Shown here: positions 42,589 through 52,014 of the stretch, piece after piece
Layout: every line of letters begins with the position of its first letter
Position numbering within the stretch: position 1 is the first letter of the stretch
Assembly: GCF_014197435.1 (NCBI RefSeq)
Contig: NZ_JACIFP010000001.1
Span: forward strand, 3,162,001 to 3,226,000
From: Gordonia humi
GTDB lineage: Bacteria > Actinomycetota > Actinomycetes > Mycobacteriales > Mycobacteriaceae
Length of the DNA stretch: 64,000 nt
Reading direction: 5' to 3'
Translations under genes and position numbers: made by a program
The notes under the pieces: model-generated
What the model was told of the DNA's origin: nothing
The model's input: the letters and a program-made list of their open reading frames with translations, nothing else
Database searches by the model: none

Positions 42589-43446
42589 ATGAGCAATGAT
42601 GCGAACACTCCGGCCTACCGCGACTCCGACCAGTACAAGGCGTTCGACGTGACCGTCGCCGACCACGTCGCCGAGGTCACCTTGATCGGCCCGTCGAAGG
42701 GCAATGCGATGGGGCCGGACTTCTGGGCCGAGCTCGTCCCGCTGTTCGAGGGCATCGACGCCGACAAGGATGTGCGCGCCGTCGTCCTGACCGGCTCCGG
42801 AAAGCACTTCTCGTTCGGACTCGATCTGCCCGCGATGGGCGCCGACCTCGCGCCGGTGCTGGCCCCCGACGCGAAGGCGGGCCCGCGCACCGAGTTCCAC
42901 GACATGGTCAAGCGCATGCAGCGGGGCGTCAACACGCTCGCGGACTGCCGCAAGCCGGTCGTCGCCGCCGTCTCCGGCTGGTGCATCGGCGGGGGCGTGG
43001 ACCTGATCACCGCGGCCGACATCCGCGTCGCGAGCGCCGACGCCAAGTTCAGCGTCCGTGAGGTGAAGGTCGGCATGGTCGCCGACATGGGCTCACTGGC
43101 CCGTCTCCCGCTGATCGTCGGGGACGGCCACACCCGCGAACTCGCATTGACCGGTAAAGACATCGACGCCGCGCGCGCCGAGAAGATCGGACTGATCAGC
43201 GACGTCTACGACGATCAGGGCGCCGCCCTGGCCGCGGCGCGCGGCATCGCGGCCGAGATCGCCGCGAATCCGCCGCTCGTCGTCCAGGGCGTCAAAGACG
43301 TCCTCGACCACTCGCGCAGCGCCGCCGTCGACGACAGCCTGCGCTTCGTCGCCGCGTGGAACGCCGCCTTCCTGCCGAGCGCCGATCTCACCGAGGCGAT
43401 CTCGGCGGTGTTCGAGAAGCGGACACCGGACTTCGCGGGCGAGTAG
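42589..43446 (+). CDS. Crotonase-family enzyme, probable delta(3,5)-delta(2,4)-dienoyl-CoA isomerase
   Basis: A 285-residue crotonase. The oxyanion-hole motif GSGKHFSFGLDL and the CIGGGVDLITAADIR core are clear. The active-site layout TAADIR with Asp144, SVREVKVG with Glu158 and VADMGSLARLP with Asp166 matches the mammalian ECH1 triad (Asp, Glu, Asp). That enzyme moves double bonds in unsaturated acyl-CoA during beta-oxidation. The second Glu needed for hydration is not at its usual position. The call is therefore isomerase rather than hydratase, by residue pattern. It stands alone; a terminator follows. Confidence 0.85.
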   Translation: MSNDANTPAYRDSDQYKAFDVTVADHVAEVTLIGPSKGNAMGPDFWAELVPLFEGIDADKDVRAVVLTGSGKHFSFGLDLPAMGADLAPVLAPDAKAGPRTEFHDMVKRMQRGVNTLADCRKPVVAAVSGWCIGGGVDLITAADIRVASADAKFSVREVKVGMVADMGSLARLPLIVGDGHTRELALTGKDIDAARAEKIGLISDVYDDQGAALAAARGIAAEIAANPPLVVQGVKDVLDHSRSAAVDDSLRFVAAWNAAFLPSADLTEAISAVFEKRTPDFAGE

Positions 43447-43457
43447 ATCGTCGGATC

Positions 43458-43515
43458 CGGACTCACGCCGCGGGGCGATCGTCTCGACACGCCCGCCGCC
43501 GGCGGCGTGAGTCCG
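43458..43515. terminator. Inverted repeat, candidate bidirectional terminator
   Basis: Two perfect 14-base arms (43458-43471 and 43502-43515) with a 30-base loop lie between the convergent crotonase and deazaflavin genes. The loop is longer than in a classical hairpin, and there is no clear U-run. Confidence 0.55.
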
Positions 43516-43530
43516 TTCCGACTGGTCCGG

Positions 43531-43986
43531 TCAGCCCGGCGTCAGGCGGAACACCGGGATCAGGCGGTCGGTGCGCTGTTCGTACAGGTCGAAGTTCGGC
43601 CACACCGCGCGCAGGGTCTGCCAGGCGACGGCACGGTCGTCGCCGGTCAGTTCGGCGGCCGCGAACGGTGCTCCGCCGATCCGGACCTGCCCCGCGGCAC
43701 GCACGTTGTGCACCCACGCCGGCGTCTTCGGGCCGCCGAAGTACGAACCCGCGATCAGCCACTCGGGGCCCTGCGGCACCGCCAGCAGGGTGGTGGTGTG
43801 CTCGGCGCCGCTGCGGCGTCCGACGACGGTCATCGTCAGGCTCGGCAGGCCGGCGATGCGCAGCAGATCGACGCGTCCACCGCTCACCGTCTGGATCAGA
43901 CCGTCGACCTTCACGATGGTCGGCAGATGCCTCGGCATCCACGGAATGGATCCGATCCGAACGGCGAGCGGTGTCAGCAGTCCCAT
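43531..43986 (-). CDS. Deazaflavin (F420)-dependent nitroreductase-family protein
   Basis: A 151-residue split-barrel protein of the DUF385/Ddn group. LTMTVVGRRSGAEHTTTLLAVPQGPEWLIAGSYFGGPKTPAWVHNVRA is the signature segment; 'RRSG....T.l' and 'N.' contact the deazaflavin. Mycobacterial relatives use reduced F420 to reduce quinones or nitro-compounds. It ends after TDRLIPVFRLTPG. It lies 13 bases after htpG on the same strand and may be read from the same message. Confidence 0.88.
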   Translation of the reverse strand: MGLLTPLAVRIGSIPWMPRHLPTIVKVDGLIQTVSGGRVDLLRIAGLPSLTMTVVGRRSGAEHTTTLLAVPQGPEWLIAGSYFGGPKTPAWVHNVRAAGQVRIGGAPFAAAELTGDDRAVAWQTLRAVWPNFDLYEQRTDRLIPVFRLTPG

Positions 43987-43999
43987 TGTTCGCGTCCCG

Positions 44000-45919
44000 T
44001 CAGCTCAGCGACTCGGTGAGCTGAGCGGCGATCAGCTTCGCGACGGCCGCCGGGTTCGCCAGCTCACCGCCCTCGGCGAGTACGGCCGACGCGTACACCA
44101 GCGACGCCGCATCGGCCAGAGCCGAGTGATCCTCGGTCTCGTCGAACTTCGCGCGCAGGCTCGTCACGAGCGCGTGATCGGGGTTCAGTTCCAGGATGCG
44201 CTTGGAGTGCGGCACGGGCTGACCGGACGCGCGGTACAGCTTCTCCAGCTGCGGAGTCATCGAGAACTCGTCGCCCACCAGGCACGCCGCCGAATCGGTC
44301 AGACGCGAGGTCAGGCGCACCGAGGAGACGTCGTCGGCGAGGGTCTCCCCGAGCCAGTCCATCAGCGGTGAGAACTCCTCGTTCTGCGCCTCGTCGGCGG
44401 TGTCGGCATCGTCGCCGTCGAGGTCGACGACACCCTTGGCGACCGACACGAACTTCTTGCCGTCGAACTCGGGAACCGCGGTGACCCACACCTCGTCGAC
44501 GGGATCGGACAGCAGGAGCACCTCGATGCCCTTGGCGGCGAACGCCTCCAGATGCGGGCTCGCTTCGAGCTGCGTCCGCGACTCGCCCGTCATGTAGTAG
44601 ATGACGTCCTGTCCGTCGGCCATCCGAGTCACGTAGTCGGCCAGGCGGGTCGGTTCGGTCTCCGACCGCGTCGAGGCGAACACCGACGCCTTCAAGATCG
44701 CCTGCGCGTTGTCGGAGTCGTTGACCAACCCCTCCTTGAAGACGCGGCCGAAGTTCTCCCAGAACGTCGCGTAGTCGTCGGGCCGCTTGTCGGCGATCTC
44801 CTGGACGGTCGAGATGACCTTCTTGGTGAGACGGCGACGGATGGCGCGGATCTGCCGGTCCTCCTGCAGGATCTCCCGGGAGACGTTGAGCGACAGATCG
44901 GCGGCGTCGACCACACCCTGCACCCAGCGCAGGTATTCGGGCATGATGTCGGCGTCGTCCATGATGAACACACGCTTGACGTACAGGTGGATCCCGCCCG
45001 ACCGCTCGCGCATGAACAGGTCGAACGGCGCCTGGGTCGGGATGAACAGCAGCGACTGATATTCGAAGGTGCCCTCGGCGTGCAGCGAGATGGTCTCCAA
45101 CGGTTCGTCCCACGCGTGGGAGACGTGCCGGTAGAAGTCGGCGTACTCCTCGTCGGTCACCTCGCTCTTGTTCTTCGACCAGAGCGCCTTCTGCGAGTTC
45201 AGCGTCTCATCGACGGGTTCGGCGGGTTCGACGGCGTCCTCGCCCTCCGCGGGTTCCACGGGTGCGGGCGTCTCGCCGAGCATGCGGATCGGCCACGCGA
45301 TGAAGTCCGAGTACTTCTTCACCAGGCCGCGCAGCACGAAGCGGTCGGTGTAGTCGTTGACCGCGTTGTCGGTGTCCACCGGGCTCAGCGCGAGAGTGAT
45401 CGCGGTGCCCTGCGGGGCGTCGGCGGCGTCGTCGATGGTGTAGGTGCCGTCGCCGGTGGACGCCCAGCGCGTGCCGACGGTCTCCCCCGCCTTGCGGGTC
45501 ACGAGGGTCACCTCGTCGGCGACCATGAACGTGGAGTAGAAGCCGACACCGAACTGACCGATCAGCTCCTCCGAGGAGGCGTTGTCCGCTTCGGCGAGCT
45601 TGCGCCGCAGCTCGGCGGTACCCGACTTGGCGACCGTGCCGATGAGGTCGACGACCTCCTCGCGCGTCATGCCGATGCCGTTGTCGACGATCGTGAGGGT
45701 TCGCGCCTCGGCGTCGGGGATCAGCCGGATGTGCAGATCGGATATGTCGGCGTCCAGGTCTTTGTCCCGGAGACCCTCCAACCGGAGCTTGTCGAGCGCG
45801 TCGGACGCGTTCGAGATCAGCTCACGTAGAAAGCTGTCCTTGTTCGAATAGATCGAGTGGACCATCAGGTCGAGCAGTTGGCGAGCCTCCGCCTGGAACT
45901 CGTGCACCTGTGACGTCAA
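44000..45919 (-). CDS. htpG: HSP90-family chaperone HtpG
   Basis: A 639-residue chaperone of usual length with the N-terminal ATPase (RELISNASDALDKLR, DNGIGMTREEV, GQFGVGFYS), the middle domain (LYVKRVFIMDD, GVVDAADLSLNVSRE) and the C-terminal dimer domain (ILELNPDHALV). A UUG start at 45919 is chosen because AAGGAG is eight bases away. An upstream in-frame ATG would add 16 residues foreign to the family. A strongly acidic insertion (DDADTADEAQNEE) is near residue 530. It lies divergent from the PIG-L gene. Confidence 0.95.
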   Translation of the reverse strand: MTSQVHEFQAEARQLLDLMVHSIYSNKDSFLRELISNASDALDKLRLEGLRDKDLDADISDLHIRLIPDAEARTLTIVDNGIGMTREEVVDLIGTVAKSGTAELRRKLAEADNASSEELIGQFGVGFYSTFMVADEVTLVTRKAGETVGTRWASTGDGTYTIDDAADAPQGTAITLALSPVDTDNAVNDYTDRFVLRGLVKKYSDFIAWPIRMLGETPAPVEPAEGEDAVEPAEPVDETLNSQKALWSKNKSEVTDEEYADFYRHVSHAWDEPLETISLHAEGTFEYQSLLFIPTQAPFDLFMRERSGGIHLYVKRVFIMDDADIMPEYLRWVQGVVDAADLSLNVSREILQEDRQIRAIRRRLTKKVISTVQEIADKRPDDYATFWENFGRVFKEGLVNDSDNAQAILKASVFASTRSETEPTRLADYVTRMADGQDVIYYMTGESRTQLEASPHLEAFAAKGIEVLLLSDPVDEVWVTAVPEFDGKKFVSVAKGVVDLDGDDADTADEAQNEEFSPLMDWLGETLADDVSSVRLTSRLTDSAACLVGDEFSMTPQLEKLYRASGQPVPHSKRILELNPDHALVTSLRAKFDETEDHSALADAASLVYASAVLAEGGELANPAAVAKLIAAQLTESLS

Positions 45920-45996
45920 CGCAGTATCTCCTTGTCTCCCGCTAGGGGGAACATCACCGTTTCGCATCGAGCAGTCTACCGACCTCGAGGCGTAGC

Positions 45997-46764
45997 ATGA
46001 CGTCCGTGTCCGGCATAGCGCGCGCAGTGTTCGTCCACGCCCATCCCGACGACGAGTCGTTGTGGACCGGGGGTGCCGTCGCCACGCACATCGCGGGCGG
46101 CGGCGACGCCGATCTGATCACCGCCACCTGGGCGCCCGGCACGCATCGACACGACGAACTCCTCGACGCCGCGGCCGCGCTGGGCCTCCCCCGCCCGCCC
46201 ATCACGCTCGGGTATGCCGATTCGATGGTGCCCGAGTCCGCCCCCGACGCGCCGTCGCTGCTCGACGTGCCGTTCGACGAGCAGGTCGGCGTCCTCGTCG
46301 AACAGTTTCGGACGCTGCGTCCGGACGTCGTGGTCACCTACGACGCGTTCGGCATGTACGGGCACCCCGACCACATCCACGTGAACCGACTGGTGTGCGC
46401 CGCCGCCGACGCCGCTCCGCTGGTGCACTACCGTCCCGACACCGGTGACCCGTGGCAGGTCCGTTCGTTGTACTTCGCCACGATCCCGGTGTCGACGGTG
46501 ACTCTGCTGCGCCCGCACCTGCCGGACGAGCGGCACCTGCCGATCATCGGGACTCCCGACGACGACATCGACGTCACCGTCGACGTGCGCGCTCAGATCG
46601 GCGCCAAGATCCGCGCCATCACCTCGCACAGGACCGAGATGAAGCGCAGCGCGTCGATGCGCAACTTCGCGTCGCTGCCGTCCGACGAACAACGACTGTT
46701 CCTCGGCTGGGAGTCGTATCTGCGGCGCGATCTGGTGCCCGGCGGAGCCCGGCTGGCGGAGTGA
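45997..46764 (+). CDS. PIG-L family GlcNAc-type deacetylase
   Basis: A 255-residue zinc deacetylase: AHPDDE (15-20) and GHPDHIHVNR provide the metal ligands and base. In actinobacteria, relatives are MshB (mycothiol synthesis) and Mca, but the present one is shorter than MshB (about 300) and lacks distinctive MshB features beyond MYGHPDH. A mycothiol or related conjugate role is possible. It starts 77 bases from htpG on the other strand. Confidence 0.88.
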   Translation: MTSVSGIARAVFVHAHPDDESLWTGGAVATHIAGGGDADLITATWAPGTHRHDELLDAAAALGLPRPPITLGYADSMVPESAPDAPSLLDVPFDEQVGVLVEQFRTLRPDVVVTYDAFGMYGHPDHIHVNRLVCAAADAAPLVHYRPDTGDPWQVRSLYFATIPVSTVTLLRPHLPDERHLPIIGTPDDDIDVTVDVRAQIGAKIRAITSHRTEMKRSASMRNFASLPSDEQRLFLGWESYLRRDLVPGGARLAE

Positions 46765-46807
46765 CGCCCGCGCCGGCCGCCCGAGAGTAGTTCAGGTGCC
46801 CGAGTGC

Positions 46808-48670
46808 TCAGGTGCCCGAGGCGTCCGATGTCGTGCCGCCCACCTCGCGCAGCCGAGTCCGCAGACCGCTCGCTCGCGCCACGCGGCGCCCGACCGCGGC
46901 GCGCAGGGAGTCGGGCGTCCCGACGATGCGGACACGGCTCTCCGCTCGGGTGATCGCGGTGTAGAGCAGTTCGCGGGTCAGCAGTTCGGCGTCGGCGGGC
47001 GGCAGCACCACGGTCACTTCGGCGAACTGGCTGCCCTGGCTGCGGTGGATCGTCATCGCGTAGACCGGGACCACGTCGGCGAGTTGGCTCGGGTGCAGCC
47101 GTTTGATCGTGTCGCCCCGCTCGAAGACGGCGGCCAACGCGTCGCCGTCGGCGATCACCACACCGGAGTCGCCGTTGTAGACGTCCTGCGCGCGGTCGTT
47201 CGCGGTCACCAGCAGCGGCTCGCCCGCGTACCACGCGCCGCCCACCGGGTGAGCGCCGCCGTCGTCGGCCGTCCAACCCAGGATCCGGCGCGACCAGCCC
47301 GCCACACCGAATCGCCCGTCGCGGTGCGCGCACAGCACCCGGTGCGATCGCAGTGCCGACACGGCGGCACGGGCGTCACCGGTCCGGGCCGCCGCACGCA
47401 GATCCCGGGCCCAGGCGACGACGCTTCCTCGGACACCGTCCAGGTCGTCCGGATCGACGAGCGTCACGGGGCGGTCCCCGTCGCCGGTGACCAGGTCGAG
47501 CACGCGGTCGGCGTCGCCGGCGTTGACCGCCTCCGCGACGTCGCCGATCCGGTCGCCGTACCGGTGACCGCGGCGCAGCGTGATCACTCCGCGCGTCAGC
47601 GCCGACCGCTCGCCGTCGGTGAAGTCCGCCCGATCGAGTGCGGCCGCGGAACCGAACGCCTGAGGCGGCCCGACCCCGGTGGTCTCGTCGGGATCGCGCT
47701 CGACGAGGTCGGCGAGCACCGCGCCGGCCTCCACCGACACCAGCTGATGCGGGTCGCCCACCAGGATCAGCCGAGTGTCGGCGCGCAGCGACTCCAGGAG
47801 TCGGCACATCATGGTGACCGGCAGCATCGACGTCTCGTCCACCACGACGACGTCAAAGGGCAGCCGGTTTCCCGCCCCGCGCACGAACGTGCCGTCGGGT
47901 CGTGATCCGAGCAGCCGGTGCACGGTGACCGCGGTCGGATCGCTGTGCAGACGCCTCCGGGTGCGGCTGTACTCGCCGATCGAGGACTGCAGCTGGGCGG
48001 CGGCACGACCGGTCGGCGCGCACAGACCGATCCGGATGTCGTCGCCGAGGAGCGTCTCGGTCATCGCCAGGATCCGCGCGACGGTGTAGGTCTTACCGGT
48101 GCCGGGGCCGCCCGCCAGCACCGTCGTCCAGCTGGTCGCGGCGAGTGCCGCCGCCGCGCGCTGTCGGTCGTAGCCGGTGTCGTCGCCCGCACCGAACGCC
48201 TCGTCGAGTGCGGCGGTCAGCGCGGCGGCGTCGACTGTCGGTCTGGTCGCGGACCGCTCGTCGAGGATGCGCCGGATGCTCTGCTCCTGCCGGAAGTACT
48301 TGCGCAGGTACAGCAACGGTCCGTCCGCCGATTCGGCGAGGGCGAGCGGGGCGAGCGGTCCCGACGGCGCGCCGGTCACCAGCTCGGACGCGGCCAGGGC
48401 CGCGGTGAGTCGGGTGGCCGGCGGCCACGGCAGGTCGCCCGTCGCCCCGTCGCCCCGGTCGGCGACGGTCTCGGCGATCCGGTCGAGCTGGACGCAGGTC
48501 GAGCCGGTTCGGACGGCGCGGACCGCCAACGCGGTGGCGAGCAGGACGTCGTCATCGACCGTCGCACCGGACAGCCGCGCCACACTGCGCGCCACGTGCA
48601 CGTCCGACGGAGCGAGCACGCCCGCCTCGTTGAAGGCGCTGAGAAGGCCCGTCTCGGACTCCACGATCAT
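46808..48670 (-). CDS. recD: RecD, exodeoxyribonuclease V alpha subunit
   Basis: A 620-residue SF1B helicase. It has the Walker A AGGPGTGKT, Walker B VVVVDETSMLPV, a Q/TxGxxH region with VYAMTIHRSQGSQF, and the final LLYTAITRAESRVRIVG. As part of RecBCD it moves 5'-3' on one strand of the broken DNA. The ATG overlaps the recB stop (ATGA). A 13-base direct repeat (TCAGGTGCCCGAG) lies at the stop, at 46792-46804 and 46808-46820, a small end duplication. Confidence 0.92.
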   Translation of the reverse strand: MIVESETGLLSAFNEAGVLAPSDVHVARSVARLSGATVDDDVLLATALAVRAVRTGSTCVQLDRIAETVADRGDGATGDLPWPPATRLTAALAASELVTGAPSGPLAPLALAESADGPLLYLRKYFRQEQSIRRILDERSATRPTVDAAALTAALDEAFGAGDDTGYDRQRAAAALAATSWTTVLAGGPGTGKTYTVARILAMTETLLGDDIRIGLCAPTGRAAAQLQSSIGEYSRTRRRLHSDPTAVTVHRLLGSRPDGTFVRGAGNRLPFDVVVVDETSMLPVTMMCRLLESLRADTRLILVGDPHQLVSVEAGAVLADLVERDPDETTGVGPPQAFGSAAALDRADFTDGERSALTRGVITLRRGHRYGDRIGDVAEAVNAGDADRVLDLVTGDGDRPVTLVDPDDLDGVRGSVVAWARDLRAAARTGDARAAVSALRSHRVLCAHRDGRFGVAGWSRRILGWTADDGGAHPVGGAWYAGEPLLVTANDRAQDVYNGDSGVVIADGDALAAVFERGDTIKRLHPSQLADVVPVYAMTIHRSQGSQFAEVTVVLPPADAELLTRELLYTAITRAESRVRIVGTPDSLRAAVGRRVARASGLRTRLREVGGTTSDASGT

Positions 48671-51600
48671 CGCCGCCCCCTCTCGTTCCCCGCGAGCAAG
48701 TCGCTCATCGCCACCACCAACTCGGGCGGCAGCCGCCACTCGAAGACCCCGCACCCGTCGGGAGTGCCGGGACCGGCCATACCGCGGACGAAGTGGTACT
48801 GCACGGGCCCGATGTGCGTCCGCGGGCGGTAGTCGGCGATGCGCCACGCCAGGTAGCGGTGCAGCGCCACCGAGTACAGCAGCGCCTGCAGCGGGTAGTG
48901 CGCGCTCATCATCTCCTCGGCCATCGCCTCGCGGTCGAAGTCCTCGACCGCGAGGTCGCCGGGCCGCAGCCGGTTCGTCTTGTAGTCCACGACCGTGTAG
49001 CGCCCGTCCGGGGTCCGCAGCACCGAGTCGATGCTGCCGGTGAGGAATCCGCGGAAGCGGTCGGCGGACACGGTGCGCACTCGATCGGCGTAGTCGGCGA
49101 GCGGATCGTCGGTCGGGAGGTGCTCGGCGAGGAGGTCGCCGACCTGGTCGAGACCGAAACCGCCCCCGGTGGACGCCAGCGGCATCTCGAAGTCCATCTC
49201 CGCCAACCGGTCGCGCGGCCCGATGCTCCACAGATCGCCGAAGCCGAGCGGTGTGGTGAGCACGCCGACGAGGGCCGCCGCGAGAACGTCGACGTCGATG
49301 TCGACGCCTCGGCGCGCCGCACCGTCGACAACCAGTTCGCGTACGTGCGCGTCGATGTCGGACGCCGCGGTGTCGACGTGTTCGAGCACCTCGTGGACCA
49401 GGGTGCCGAACCCCGCGCCGAACGGCAGACCGTTCATCGGCGACGGCGTCCCGTCGGTCACCGTCGACTCGCCGACGGTGGGATCGGGGCCGTCGACCGG
49501 CTCGTCCGACCCGGTCTGCTCGTCGGATTCGCTCCCGGTCCCGATCAGCGCGGCCCCCGAGTCCGGGTGCGCCGCGGCATGCGCTGCCGCGACGATCGCC
49601 GAGTACGAGGTACGTCGCCACTGCTGGTCCACGGTCCGTCGGAACCGGGCGACGTCGAGTGTCGGCGCCGGACCGGTCCGTTCGGCTCGCGGCGCTCGGA
49701 CGCCGGTGTGTCGGCCGGCCGGTTCGACGGTGATCGACGGGCAGAGGGACGCCACGTGGCGGAGCACGCCGACGCAGTCGATCTCCTCGGCGGGGATCGG
49801 GACGGTGTCCGGTACCGGCGACAGGGCGCCGGAAGCGGCCGCGCCCTGCCGGTCGGCGACGGTGAACAGCAACCGGTGCAGTGCGCCGCGGGCGGTCGTC
49901 GTGCTCGGCGCCCACCACAGGACCAGTTGCGATCGTGCGCGCGTGGCCGCCACGTACAGCAGCCGCAGGTCCTCCCCCGCGCTCTCGGACCGGGCCAGTG
50001 AGTCGCGCCGAGCGTAGCCCCGGGCCTGTTTTCCCGCCACGTCCAGGTAGCGGCGGTGATCGCTCTCGTGATAGACGAAGGTCGCCGGATTGGGATGCGA
50101 GGCGCCGTCCCACCCGAACGGCACGTACACCACCGGAAACTCCAGCCCCTTGCTCGCGTGCACCGTCATGATCTGCACGGCGGCCGTGTCGCGGTCCAGA
50201 CGGCGGGTGGCGTCGCCGCGACCGGACCACTGCGACAGATCGGCGATCTGCTCGCCGAGCCAGTCGACGATCGACGTCAGTGCTCCGCCGGTCTCCGCGG
50301 CATACCGGTTGCACACGTCGGCCACCTGTCGCACATCGGTGAGCAGACGTTCGCCGCCCGCCGAACCGAGCAGGCGTCGCGCGGTCTCGAACTCGTCGAA
50401 CAGTCGCGCGGCCATCGCCGCGAACCCGGCGTCGGCGAACACTCGGGCCAGTTCGGCGAACTGGCCCGCGAGCGTGCCGACACCGGTGTCGCCCTGGATC
50501 TGGAGGGTGTGCGCGGTCTGCCCGACGAGCGGGGTGAGCGCCGCCAGGCGCACCCGCGGTTGGCGGGACGGATGGTCGATCGCGGTCAGGACGTGCCACC
50601 AGTGGCGGGCGGCGTCGGTGGCGAACACCGAGGTGCCGGAGGTGACGACCGAGGCGACCCCGCGCCGCGCGAACGCCTCCTGCAGCGGTTCGATGGTCTT
50701 GTTCGCGCGCAGGAGCACGGCGATGTCGCCCGGTTCCACGCGACGGGTACGTCCGTCGATCTCGATCGTCGTCTCGGAGGACAGGAGGGCCGCGACGTCG
50801 TCGGCCACGTCGTCGATCACCCGCTCGCGGACCTGCGCGACGAGCGGGGTGGTGCCGTCCTGGGTGTGCCGGGTGAAGTCGCCGCGGGTGAAACCGCGGA
50901 TTCGGATCGCCGCGGCGCCGTGCAGTCGGCTGCCGCGGTGGTGCGCCTGGACCGGGTGGTAGGCGATCTCGCGATGTCCGAACGTCGCACCGCCGAACAC
51001 CACGCCGAGACCGTCGACGACGGCGGCGTCCGAGCGTCGGTTGACGGTCAGCAGTCGCCGGTCCGACGCGGTCTCGACGGCGTTCAGATAGCTGAGGACC
51101 TCGGCGCCGCGGAAGGCGTAGATCGACTGTTTCGGGTCGCCGACCAGGATCAGCGGCAGGTGTCCGTGAAAGCACCGACGGACGATCTCCCACTGCTGCG
51201 GGTCGGTGTCCTGGAACTCGTCGATCAGGACCACCGCGAACTGTTCGCGGATCCGCGCGCAGGCCAGATCGCCGGTCTCTCCGGACGTCACGATGGCGAA
51301 CAGCGTGTTCTGGAGGTCGTCGTAGGTCCGTACCCGCGCCAGCCGTTTGCGGCGCTGTGTCTGGCTGCGGACGTGCTCGGCCATCCGCACGCGCAGATCG
51401 GATTCGTCGGTGCGCTCGTCGTCGCGGGTCGGGGCGAGGATCGCGTTCGCGTTGCGGACCGCCGAACGGCCGATCTCCAGTGACTCCTCGAACGGGGGCG
51501 CCTCGTCGGGGCGTCCGGCGAAACGCGCCAGATATGCGTCGCGCGCCACGTCGGCGACGATGTCGTCGACGTTCTCCACGATCGGATACTGCTGTTCGCG

Positions 51601-52014
51601 TTCGCCGAGGAAGCCGAGGGCCGCGAGCATCCGGTTGCAGAACGTGTGCGTGGTGGCCATGGTGGCGGCGTCGAAGTCGGAGAGGGCCGCGACGATCCGC
51701 GCCCGCCGGCGAGCGACCTCGTCGTCCGACGCGTCGCGGAGCCAGGCCGCCAGCTCGTCGTCGGCGTCGACCGCGGCGGCGTCGACGGCCGCCAACGACT
51801 CGGTGAGACGAGAGCGGGTCCGGTCGCGCAGCTCGGCGGACGCCGCGTTCGAGAACGTCGCCATGAGCAGTTTCGACACCGGTACGCCCTCGGCGATGTA
51901 GCGGACGGCGAGGGAGACGATCGCATACGTCTTGCCGGTGCCCGCGCTGGCCTCGAGCACCGTGGTGCCAGTGGGCAGCGGCGCGCGCAGATCGAAGGCG
52001 TTCGACGCGGTCAT
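48667..52014 (-). CDS. recB: RecB, exodeoxyribonuclease V beta subunit (helicase-nuclease)
   Basis: A 1115-residue protein: SF1A helicase with Walker A ASAGTGKT (residues 22-29), DEFQDTDPQQWEIV (motif II) and a later MTVHASKGLEFPVVYVPF (motif V). A C-terminal nuclease domain has GSIDSVLRTPDGR then TVVDYKTNRL, the GxxD...DYK active site. It degrades and loads DNA at double-strand breaks until Chi. ATG at 52014 shares four bases with the recC stop. Order recC-recB-recD and coupling fit actinobacterial operons. Confidence 0.93.
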   Translation of the reverse strand: MTASNAFDLRAPLPTGTTVLEASAGTGKTYAIVSLAVRYIAEGVPVSKLLMATFSNAASAELRDRTRSRLTESLAAVDAAAVDADDELAAWLRDASDDEVARRRARIVAALSDFDAATMATTHTFCNRMLAALGFLGEREQQYPIVENVDDIVADVARDAYLARFAGRPDEAPPFEESLEIGRSAVRNANAILAPTRDDERTDESDLRVRMAEHVRSQTQRRKRLARVRTYDDLQNTLFAIVTSGETGDLACARIREQFAVVLIDEFQDTDPQQWEIVRRCFHGHLPLILVGDPKQSIYAFRGAEVLSYLNAVETASDRRLLTVNRRSDAAVVDGLGVVFGGATFGHREIAYHPVQAHHRGSRLHGAAAIRIRGFTRGDFTRHTQDGTTPLVAQVRERVIDDVADDVAALLSSETTIEIDGRTRRVEPGDIAVLLRANKTIEPLQEAFARRGVASVVTSGTSVFATDAARHWWHVLTAIDHPSRQPRVRLAALTPLVGQTAHTLQIQGDTGVGTLAGQFAELARVFADAGFAAMAARLFDEFETARRLLGSAGGERLLTDVRQVADVCNRYAAETGGALTSIVDWLGEQIADLSQWSGRGDATRRLDRDTAAVQIMTVHASKGLEFPVVYVPFGWDGASHPNPATFVYHESDHRRYLDVAGKQARGYARRDSLARSESAGEDLRLLYVAATRARSQLVLWWAPSTTTARGALHRLLFTVADRQGAAASGALSPVPDTVPIPAEEIDCVGVLRHVASLCPSITVEPAGRHTGVRAPRAERTGPAPTLDVARFRRTVDQQWRRTSYSAIVAAAHAAAHPDSGAALIGTGSESDEQTGSDEPVDGPDPTVGESTVTDGTPSPMNGLPFGAGFGTLVHEVLEHVDTAASDIDAHVRELVVDGAARRGVDIDVDVLAAALVGVLTTPLGFGDLWSIGPRDRLAEMDFEMPLASTGGGFGLDQVGDLLAEHLPTDDPLADYADRVRTVSADRFRGFLTGSIDSVLRTPDGRYTVVDYKTNRLRPGDLAVEDFDREAMAEEMMSAHYPLQALLYSVALHRYLAWRIADYRPRTHIGPVQYHFVRGMAGPGTPDGCGVFEWRLPPELVVAMSDLLAGNERGRR

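Noticed and set aside
44552..45829. A 425-codon plus-strand frame over htpG
   Set aside because: It is the complement of htpG, with shadow composition (Arg, Val, Asp) and no family.
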